DNA from: a virus
Strand: one strand, 5' to 3'
IMG/VR virus record: IMGVR_UViG_3300030688_000409
Location: 33,065-97,064 of that record
Length of the DNA stretch: 64,000 nucleotides
Below the pieces are notes generated by a model. That model was given only the letters and a program-made list of their open reading frames with translations, was not told where the DNA came from and did not search any database. The position numbers and the translations under genes were made by a program. Positions 6,444 to 13,110 of this stretch are shown here, piece by piece (the stretch's first letter is position 1; each line of letters opens with the position of its first letter).

Positions 6444-7760
6444 TTATCGGGTTGTAAGCGTCACAGCTACCTTAGGCTTTTTCTTCACAAACGCGACGGC
6501 AAGCTGCTTCAACCGGTTACGGGCCTTGTTGAATTCCTTCTGGCTCATGCCAATCTCGTGGCCTTCGTGAAGCCCCTCCCTGACATCCTTAGTGGTTGCA
6601 AGCTTCTTGCAGGTCTGGCAGAACTCCTTCACTGTATCCGTCGCACTACCCGCCACATAGACAGCTTCAAGAACAGGAAACACATCCGGGTCAGTGTCAT
6701 GCACATACTCGATGAACTTATGCGCAAAGAAACTGGTCTCAGCCTTCTTTTCCTCTCGGTGGGTAGCTTCAGTTAGGTAGCTCGACTTAGAGTAAGCGTA
6801 CTCGTCAGTTACTTCACCGCGACTATCCGGGTTAGTCTCAGCTACCAAGGATACGTTACCAACCAGACAGACAGGGTTTTTTTGCCGCTTACCAAAGATG
6901 GTATTGAACTTGTTGGTGAGACAATAGTTGACATAACTCCGCCAGCGGCGTTCGCTGGCTCCGTACTGAGCGAAGGGGTCGAAGGTCTGGATGACATCCT
7001 CCTTACCTGCCAAACGGTGCTTGGAGGTCTGAGGCAGATACTTCATGTGAATAATGAGTTCCTGCACCCAGTCTTCAATGTCTTCCTCAATACCCTTACC
7101 GCCCAGCCGCCGTCGCACCCAGTTTTCAAGATAACGGGGGTAGCGTTCAAAAAACTCGCTGAAGTTCTTCGGCACAACAAACCCGTCGTCACCAATGAAT
7201 TGACCGCCTTCACTGATGTAGAAGTTGTCCCCCCTGTAGCCTTCACGCGCTGCCAGAGTAGCTTCCTTGGGAGTCTCGACTTCTACTACGACTGGATTGT
7301 TGGGCTGGCTTTGACTATCAGCCTCCGTAGCGGTCGAAGACTCGCAGGGAGTAGACTGGGTGATACCCTTCTTAGCTGACCATCGGGTCTTTTGTGCTTT
7401 CGAAATGCGCTCCTTGACCTCAGGACTCAGGTTACGAGTACGAGTCAACCAACGAGCCTTCTGAGAGTCGGAAATGCGCTTCCGAGCCTCAGGGCTAAGC
7501 TGACGCTTCTGTACCTTAGGCTCCGACGAAACTAAAGTAGAAGGTACAGCCCCGATACGAGCCAGTACCTGACTGGTGATGGGCTCCAAAAGCTGAGCAG
7601 TGATAGTCTCAGCGAGGTAATTGAGGACGACCTTAAAAGCCGTATCAACTGATTCATTAGGAACAATATTTGGTGTCTCTTTGGAGCCGACTGTCGAAGT
7701 TTCGACTTTGATTTCCGGCAACAGGTCAGGTACGCTATTCGAAACTGTAGACTGATGCAT
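6444..7760 (-). CDS. Putative phage sigma-like factor with NUMOD3-like repeats
   Basis: 438 residues from ATG 7760, which has GGAGG 5 nt upstream. Residues around 95-130 hold two copies of a LSPE(A/V)(K/R)xRIS helix motif, like NUMOD3 DNA-binding modules. The middle reads FFERYPRYLENWVRRRLGG, then EEDIEDWVQELIIHM and FDPFAQYGA...WRSYVNYCL, which resembles sigma-70 region 2. A C-terminal region (ALEAVYVAG, then helices) could be region 4. If correct it would redirect host RNA polymerase to phage promoters. Resemblance was judged by eye, so the assignment is moderate. Confidence 0.5.
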   Translation of the reverse strand: MHQSTVSNSVPDLLPEIKVETSTVGSKETPNIVPNESVDTAFKVVLNYLAETITAQLLEPITSQVLARIGAVPSTLVSSEPKVQKRQLSPEARKRISDSQKARWLTRTRNLSPEVKERISKAQKTRWSAKKGITQSTPCESSTATEADSQSQPNNPVVVEVETPKEATLAAREGYRGDNFYISEGGQFIGDDGFVVPKNFSEFFERYPRYLENWVRRRLGGKGIEEDIEDWVQELIIHMKYLPQTSKHRLAGKEDVIQTFDPFAQYGASERRWRSYVNYCLTNKFNTIFGKRQKNPVCLVGNVSLVAETNPDSRGEVTDEYAYSKSSYLTEATHREEKKAETSFFAHKFIEYVHDTDPDVFPVLEAVYVAGSATDTVKEFCQTCKKLATTKDVREGLHEGHEIGMSQKEFNKARNRLKQLAVAFVKKKPKVAVTLTTR

Positions 7761-7856
7761 CCTGCCTCCACGGCAAAACAAAACCCACGGGTTGGTGGGA
7801 CTAAGGGTTTCAACACTTCCACTACAATACCGCCGCAATCGTCATTGGACAAACAA

Positions 7857-7901
7857 AAAACGGTTTACCGAAGCTTAAATTAGAGCTTCAGTAACCGTTT
7901 T
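7857..7901. terminator. Inverted repeat upstream of the sigma-like gene
   Basis: AAAACGGTT (7857-7865) pairs with AACCGTTTT (7893-7901), with an inner GAAGCT/AGCTTC pair (7870-7875 / 7884-7889). A-run and T-run flanks make it a possible bidirectional rho-independent terminator. The rest of the 7761-8077 gap shows no credible gene; it may hold the sigma-like gene's promoter. Confidence 0.5.
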
Positions 7902-8077
7902 AGACCGCACTCAGTTGTTGACTCAACCAATACTTCACCCTCTACCCAAGACGATTACAACGTAGACTGAAATTCTTCCCGGCTGAAAGGGGGAGCATCA
8001 TCCACGTGTAGATTGGTTGTACTCTTATCTAAGACTGAAGTCAAGGGGGAGGTGGAAAGAAAAATTAGGGGTGAAAC

Positions 8078-8266
8078 TCAGTCGTCTTCGCAGCCATTAA
8101 TGTTGACTTGTACATCGGCTAGACCCCGCTTCAGGCGGGACCTGAAAACTTCGGGAGGGAGTCTGGATACCTGCTGATCGAAACGAGCGAGTGTGTCCTC
8201 AAGTGTAACACGACTCGTGAGGATAGCGAGAATCGGGGTGTTTCCTGAGAACTTATCTACTGCCAT
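8078..8266 (-). CDS. Hypothetical protein
   Basis: 62 residues starting MAVDKFSGNTPILAIL behind an AAAGGA ribosome-binding site; ends in an acidic CEDD. Mostly helical with a possible short HTH-like stretch (LEDTLARFDQQVSRL). No family recognised. Confidence 0.5.
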   Translation of the reverse strand: MAVDKFSGNTPILAILTSRVTLEDTLARFDQQVSRLPPEVFRSRLKRGLADVQVNINGCEDD

Positions 8267-8306
8267 AGATTTTCATCCTTTAATAAGGGCATTCATATTG
8301 GAATTT

Positions 8307-8708
8307 TTATTCACGTAGAGCCCCGATCAACTGTTCCACGACACGTTGGAACCCATTCATAATAGTCAACTGGTTGGCTGAAAGCACCCTCTGCTCCACC
8401 GCCATCTCCCGAATTAGGTTAAACTGTTCATGATGAACGTCTGCTTGTGTCTTGACGCTTTCCGCCAGTTGATGAACTGACTCCACGAGTTTATCCTGAG
8501 CAGCAGATTGTGCCTGTATGAGCCTTTTTAGGTCTTGGTTGCTCTCTGCGATGACCTTGGTGTTAGCATCGACCGTCGTTTTGAAAGTCATAATTTGTAC
8601 TTGTGACCAAATGAAAAGTCCCACACAAATGAAGGCCGAACCAGTTGCGGCACCGTATTGCCAGATGGGCGTAAGAGGATTTGTGGCTTGAAGCAGCATC
8701 ATAAGCAT
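8307..8708 (-). CDS. Membrane-anchored coiled-coil protein
   Basis: 133 residues. One transmembrane helix near residues 18-35 (GSAFICVGLFIWSQVQI) is followed by a long coiled coil (residues about 45-120, repeated Q/E/A heptads such as AQSAAQDKLVESVHQLAES). This architecture fits phage lysis-associated (spanin- or holin-like) or tail chaperone proteins, but nothing is diagnostic. It lies 62 nt downstream of the terminase gene in the same orientation. Confidence 0.55.
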   Translation of the reverse strand: MLMMLLQATNPLTPIWQYGAATGSAFICVGLFIWSQVQIMTFKTTVDANTKVIAESNQDLKRLIQAQSAAQDKLVESVHQLAESVKTQADVHHEQFNLIREMAVEQRVLSANQLTIMNGFQRVVEQLIGALRE

Positions 8709-8770
8709 GTGACATTGACCCTCGGAAGAAATACACGACTACACTTATGAGTTGGGTATTGAGTATTTTC

Positions 8771-11700
8771 CTAACGGCCTCTCCTATGGAAGGGGTTTCG
8801 GACTACATCACCCATAGAACTTTCCGTAATTCTTTGAATTTTTCGCATCCGCTCAAGAATCTGGAGGTCCCGCAAGATAACACCGTCCATATTAATGATA
8901 GCCCCTGAAGGGAGGTTCATTTGCTGTGCGATGAGTAGTGACTGACCGGAGGGGTCAATTTTCAAACCACCTTCTTCCATGAGCCACTTTTGAGCCTTCC
9001 ATGCACAGAGTTGAGCCGCGTCCACCATGTCATCATGGCTACCCTTTTCAAGCGGAGCCGCGACCCGAATCTGGTACTTGTTAACGTACTCAGCTTCGAC
9101 CAACCGCAGTTCCTTGAGGAACTTTGGAACGTAGGGGAACCGGCAGCGGGTATCGCGGACATAACCTTGGAGCACGAAAGCCATCTGTGAGTTCAATGTC
9201 GCCGTGAGGTTCACGAGTTCAATGTTGTGAATCTTGTTGAGTTCGAGCAACTGCACAAGCTGCTGTCCCCCGTGTTGGTCGGTTGCACCACGCCAGCAGG
9301 GCATCAGTACATTCAGAGCCTTGAGCCACGCTAGGATGTCTTCCAGCGGGAGAGCCTTGAATCCGACGTACTTCTCCAATCCCTGTATGTGTCCCACACC
9401 GGGGCCTTCAAACTTCTCCCCGACCATCATACGGTCGATGTAGTCATAGACCAAGTGAATCGGCTGTGAACCCCCGACATACTCCAAGTGGCCGATTGCG
9501 ACCGCCGTAGCGTCATGACTCATACCCAAGTCGATTGCCCAGAAATACTGGCGACCGATGTCCTTGGGATGGAAGTGAGACAGGTTGAACCGAGCAGAAG
9601 TTTCGTCGGGCTCTTCAAAACCACCATTCGTCTTGACATACTTCACATCAGTGCAAGCCTGAATTTGTGCTTCAGTCAAGTACGATTCAGAAGACTCAAG
9701 GAAGTTACCCCCGTATTCAGCCTTGAACGTGAGTGGGTTCTTGGTATACTCCGAACGCAGGGTTTCGGACAGGATGGTAGGGTTCATCTCCGCTGTGGAT
9801 AGCCGGATGGTGAATACCTTAGTCTCCTTCGCACCACGCTCCATGGCGTCCTTGTGAATGTCGAACATCTTACCGACCTTCGTCCAAGGGCTGGAGATGG
9901 AAAGCACAAGAGAGTCTTGGAAGGATTTGTATTCCTCCGGCTTCATAGTGGCCGCAGCGACGAGTTGGTCTACCCAGCCGCCCTTGAGGTCTTCCGCGTG
10001 CTTGAAGTTGACTGTAGACGGCGTGGCGGCTCCGTAGACCTCATCTGAGGATGAGCCCTTGGAGGAACGGAAGTGAGCGAACTCGTCCAGAGCGAGGAAG
10101 ATATTCGAAGGGCCACGGACGGCATTGGTTGTGCTGGCGTAGCTTTTGACGTTAATGGACGGAGTAACGTCACGCTTGTGACGGTCAGCTTCAGACACGA
10201 AGCCCATCCATGATGAACTGGAAGCCTTCAGATACGGGTTGAAGAAAGGAGCCCGGTTGATGTCTTCGCGGAGCTTGTCGTAGAGACGGTTGGCACCCTC
10301 TTCGTCCTGAGCCATGAATGTGAAGTCGATGTGCGACCCGGCGATGAGGCCGAAGTATTCCTGAGGCGACCGGATGTTTAGCAGTTTGTAGAGCTTGTAG
10401 GCACCGATGGCGGACACTACCTGAGAGTTGTGGGTGACATTGAAGTTCTTGCCGAACAAATACAGACTGGTAGGGTTGGTAGTGGTAATACACCGCATGG
10501 GCATCCTACCGACAGGTTGAATGTCAGTGATGAACCTCCATTTTTGAGTGGAGTTTACTGTACTAGGGAGTTCTGCCAATTTCCTTGGAAGACGGAAGAC
10601 CGGTAGGGTGCCTGTCCATGTTACCCTGTATTTCTCGCCGCAATCCCGGTCATTTAGGATAGCTCTGCCCTCCCCCCAATAGGGTTTCAGTCCGAGTGAA
10701 GCAGCGAGGTGGTATACCCCCTCCGCCAAACTACGATTTGTGTTTGTGAAGTCACATCGGCTGCGGCTGCAACTCCCATCTGTGTCCATCAGCCCCTGCA
10801 ACAGAGATAACCTTTGCGGCTCGGACGCCCATAGATATTGATGAGGGATGTGCTTGTTCTTCAAGACTCCAAGTTGACGCAAGGGAGAGAACAACCCCAG
10901 TACGTGCCACCGAGTGGGTGCTTTCTCGTTTTGGTAGAAAGTCATACCCGCCGATTCAAAGTAGGGTAGTATCTTGTCTGCATCTTCTGGGGCAGCGGTG
11001 ATAATCCCGCAATCGCTATTTCCATCCCCCAGCCATACCCCCAAACAGTAAGGGTCGAGAAGCAGGTCAATGTCAGGACAGGTTACTGCCTTTGCAAGTG
11101 GGATGCAGTGGTTTGTTTCCTGTTTCTTACCCACCCTTAGAGTAGCTAGGAGTTCTTCGGTAGTGCGCGTAGTGCCCCCAATGGCGTGCTTAGAACACTT
11201 GGCGGCTTTCCGGTCAACCTTGGTTAGGGTGTTCCACAGGTGACCGCCATGGGCGAATACGTGTGTACCATCATCAAAGGAGACCTTGAACGCCTCTAAC
11301 TCTTCAACTGGATGAGCGTACTTTACTTTGTAAACCTGTCCATCCTCACCGAATACGGCGTCTCCTTCTTCTAAATCGCCGTTTCGCTTACATCCATCTG
11401 GTGTTGGGATAGGCTCATCAACGTGAAGCATCTTCCCGCCACGCCGACCCGCAAAAATCGCCGCCTCTGTGAAGCCCCTCTCCGGCATGTCCCGCCAGTC
11501 ATTGACGTTGCAACGTCCTTCTTCATGAAGGATATGCAGGCACTCTTCCTCGCTGCACTCGCGAACAGGGTTCTCGCGGAACACATCCCACATCTGTACC
11601 TTAATAGGAGCGAAGTCAATTGGAACTGCGAAGATACACTTCACAATCAACCGCTGAAGCGGGTACAGTTTAATGTTCAGACCTTGTGGTGACTCGATAA

Positions 11701-11806
11701 ATTCAATGGCATTGAGAAGTTTACTCGCATCTTCTATGGCTCCATCTATGACTTTTCCAAAAACACTACTGTCTGTCGGTTTTGTAAAACGTTGCCCACG
11801 GGCCAT
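8771..11806 (-). CDS. terL: Terminase large subunit, interrupted by an intein
   Basis: 1011 residues; 676 remain after removal of the intein at residues 126-460. The ATPase P-loop is GRRGGK|SQ, with the intein inserted directly after the P-loop Lys. Walker B is IFLALDEFAHF (Asp574-Glu575). The RNase H-like nuclease half starts with AIDLGMSHDATA (Asp759) and ends with KGSHDDMVDA (Asp925/926/929), so nuclease acidic residues are present. TerL cuts concatemeric DNA and drives packaging into the prohead. Protein splicing is needed to restore the Walker A motif, so packaging depends on it. Confidence 0.95.
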   Translation of the reverse strand: MARGQRFTKPTDSSVFGKVIDGAIEDASKLLNAIEFIESPQGLNIKLYPLQRLIVKCIFAVPIDFAPIKVQMWDVFRENPVRECSEEECLHILHEEGRCNVNDWRDMPERGFTEAAIFAGRRGGKMLHVDEPIPTPDGCKRNGDLEEGDAVFGEDGQVYKVKYAHPVEELEAFKVSFDDGTHVFAHGGHLWNTLTKVDRKAAKCSKHAIGGTTRTTEELLATLRVGKKQETNHCIPLAKAVTCPDIDLLLDPYCLGVWLGDGNSDCGIITAAPEDADKILPYFESAGMTFYQNEKAPTRWHVLGLFSPLRQLGVLKNKHIPHQYLWASEPQRLSLLQGLMDTDGSCSRSRCDFTNTNRSLAEGVYHLAASLGLKPYWGEGRAILNDRDCGEKYRVTWTGTLPVFRLPRKLAELPSTVNSTQKWRFITDIQPVGRMPMRCITTTNPTSLYLFGKNFNVTHNSQVVSAIGAYKLYKLLNIRSPQEYFGLIAGSHIDFTFMAQDEEGANRLYDKLREDINRAPFFNPYLKASSSSWMGFVSEADRHKRDVTPSINVKSYASTTNAVRGPSNIFLALDEFAHFRSSKGSSSDEVYGAATPSTVNFKHAEDLKGGWVDQLVAAATMKPEEYKSFQDSLVLSISSPWTKVGKMFDIHKDAMERGAKETKVFTIRLSTAEMNPTILSETLRSEYTKNPLTFKAEYGGNFLESSESYLTEAQIQACTDVKYVKTNGGFEEPDETSARFNLSHFHPKDIGRQYFWAIDLGMSHDATAVAIGHLEYVGGSQPIHLVYDYIDRMMVGEKFEGPGVGHIQGLEKYVGFKALPLEDILAWLKALNVLMPCWRGATDQHGGQQLVQLLELNKIHNIELVNLTATLNSQMAFVLQGYVRDTRCRFPYVPKFLKELRLVEAEYVNKYQIRVAAPLEKGSHDDMVDAAQLCAWKAQKWLMEEGGLKIDPSGQSLLIAQQMNLPSGAIINMDGVILRDLQILERMRKIQRITESSMGDVVRNPFHRRGR
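10427..11431 (-). other. Class 3 intein with LAGLIDADG endonuclease inside terL
   Basis: 335 residues (126-460 of the precursor). It starts with Met-Leu-His-Val rather than Cys or Ser and ends VTHN before Ser461. Non-nucleophilic first residue plus HLW in block B (Trp191), RCI in block F (Cys439) and THN in block G (Thr458) form the W-C-T triad that defines class 3 inteins. The two endonuclease motifs are CLGVWLGDGN (near 254-263) and LLQGLMDTDGS (335-345), with acidic residues present, so homing activity may be intact. Confidence 0.88.
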
Positions 11807-11876
11807 TCAACATTCCTCTACTAGAAGAGGACAATATTGGCGAAATTACTGGAAATTTTTTAGGAAGAAAATCCCG

Positions 11877-11906
11877 TTGCAATTTGTGTGGAGTCTCTGG
11901 TATAAT
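11877..11906 (+). promoter_or_regulatory. Sigma-70-like promoter for the structured RNA / zinc-ribbon gene
   Basis: TTGCAA at 11877-11882 and TATAAT at 11901-11906 separated by 18 nt, with G-G directly before the -10. This is one of the best consensus-like promoters in the window, and it points away from terL. Confidence 0.7.
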
Positions 11907-11913
11907 TGGAGGA

Positions 11914-12051
11914 TGCGGCTCGACTAGAATTTGCCAAAAAGAAGTAAGGCCACTAACCGCTCATGGCGGGGTCTGAACGGGAGCCTCAATTCTATGTCGG
12001 GCACTTGAGGGAGGGGTGATGGGTGGTATTGCCCCTCCCACTCACCTTTTT
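11914..12051 (+). ncRNA. Structured leader RNA or small RNA with attenuator-like terminator
   Basis: Begins about 8 nt after the -10 box. A 14-bp closing helix pairs 11918-11931 with 11988-12002 (one bulged U), enclosing at least two hairpins, including CCGC-TCATG-GCGG near 11957-11969. A terminator-like hairpin GGGAGGGG (12009-12016) / CCCCTCCC (12032-12039) with CCTTTTT (12045-12051) follows. CCTCAA (11984-11989) can also pair with TTGAGG (12005-12010), which would disrupt both the closing helix and the terminator. This is a riboswitch- or attenuator-like layout; ligand or partner unknown. It may equally be a free small RNA. Confidence 0.6.
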
Positions 12052-12060
12052 GGAGGAACT

Positions 12061-12258
12061 ATGGCGAAGAGAGTATGGCAATGCGATTCATGCAAGAAGG
12101 CGAATGAACAGGAACCATGGGAGTGCCCCGGATGTGGGAACGAAACGTGTGACTCCTGCTTCGACCGTTATGCTCATTGCAGAGCGTGCTCTATGAACAA
12201 GCGTGATGAGGACTTACGGCTGGCAGCTAACGCTGCTGGGTACGACTTCGAAGCCTAA
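12061..12258 (+). CDS. Zinc-ribbon/RING-like small protein
   Basis: 65 residues starting MAKRVWQCDSCKKANE behind an ideal GGAGG (12052-12056). Cys pairs CDSC, CPGC, CDSC and CRAC suggest two zinc sites in a cross-brace or tandem ribbon, followed by a short helix. It is the only plus-strand gene here, driven by the 11.88 kb promoter through the structured leader. The longer frame from 12016 lacks a ribosome-binding site and overlaps the terminator hairpin, so the 12061 start is preferred. Its stop overlaps the convergent gene's stop. Confidence 0.75.
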   Translation: MAKRVWQCDSCKKANEQEPWECPGCGNETCDSCFDRYAHCRACSMNKRDEDLRLAANAAGYDFEA

Positions 12259-12641
12259 CGACCGAGTTTCGCCAGAACATCACGGGCGTGAGCTTGAGCG
12301 TTCTTGAACTCAGAATCCCAGTTGGTTGCTGCTGCCTTTTTGGCAGGGATAGACCCGCCCCGCTGGAAGACACCAGAGGTTGTAGGAACACGACGTAGGG
12401 ACGCGGAGACTGGTAAGGCACGGTGGGAGGTCTCGTCCACATCTTCGCCAGCTTCGATGGCCATCTCTTTGAGGGCTGATTGCACGGCAGCACGCTCTTC
12501 AGGAGAAGCGGTAGGTTCTACCGCCTCCAGAAGGTCATCAAAGCCGTCATCGGCATCAGCTTCAACGTCGATGAGGCTCAGGTGTTCCTGCCATGAGACC
12601 GAAGCTGTATCCGTTTTTACCCCACGACGTAGGTTAGCCAT
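12255..12641 (-). CDS. Hypothetical virion-region protein
   Basis: 128 residues. Acidic middle (DVEADADDGFDDLLEAVEP), a helical segment PEERAAVQSALKEMAIEAGE, and a basic/Ala-rich C terminus. Low complexity suggests a scaffold- or chaperone-like role, but no family is recognised. Lies between a structural-type gene and terL. Confidence 0.55.
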   Translation of the reverse strand: MANLRRGVKTDTASVSWQEHLSLIDVEADADDGFDDLLEAVEPTASPEERAAVQSALKEMAIEAGEDVDETSHRALPVSASLRRVPTTSGVFQRGGSIPAKKAAATNWDSEFKNAQAHARDVLAKLGR

Positions 12642-12653
12642 TCAGTGGAATCC

Positions 12654-13022
12654 TCAACTCAGCGGTACTACTTCAATAGCTCCGTTAACAATCTGCAACT
12701 CATAGTTCGTTCCAGTAGTCGCATCTGTTATTGGTATGCTGGTATTACCCGTAGATGTCCCTGAGAACAAGTTCTCCATGTCTGCCATAAACGCCTGAGC
12801 CACCGCATCATAAAGTATGTGAGGTTGAGAATTGGTGTTACCCGTGGTGGCGGCGTAGTATATCCAAACCTGATTATGATTCAACAGAGTTTCTATTCTC
12901 TGTATAGCATTAATCTCAAGCATCATTTCCAAACCTTGGGGCGAAATGTCCGGGTCTGGTTTGTACCACCAAAGAGAGGTGGTGAATGTAGGATTAAGTT
13001 GAAACCCAGATTGATTCGCCAT
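12654..13022 (-). CDS. Virion-type protein with C-terminal NGA module
   Basis: 122 residues. The last 24 residues (DATTGTNYELQIVNGAIEVV) match a module also found at the ends of the proteins at 50472-51368 and 54750-55409. The N-terminal part is predicted alpha/beta. A strong ribosome-binding site (AAGGAG) precedes ATG 13022. The shared module suggests a particle-surface or attachment protein; function unknown. Confidence 0.6.
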   Translation of the reverse strand: MANQSGFQLNPTFTTSLWWYKPDPDISPQGLEMMLEINAIQRIETLLNHNQVWIYYAATTGNTNSQPHILYDAVAQAFMADMENLFSGTSTGNTSIPITDATTGTNYELQIVNGAIEVVPLS

Positions 13023-13110
13023 TTACTCCGCCTTCTCCTTGCGCTTTCCAACTGAATTGAATTGATTTGATCTGATTTACCCTTGTTACAACGAGTTGTC
13101 TGAAAGGGCG

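Noticed and set aside
12016-12060. Upstream ATG start for the zinc-ribbon gene
   Set aside because: That ATG has only a GAGGGAGG that is part of the terminator hairpin, while ATG 12061 has an ideal GGAGG and a sensible N terminus.
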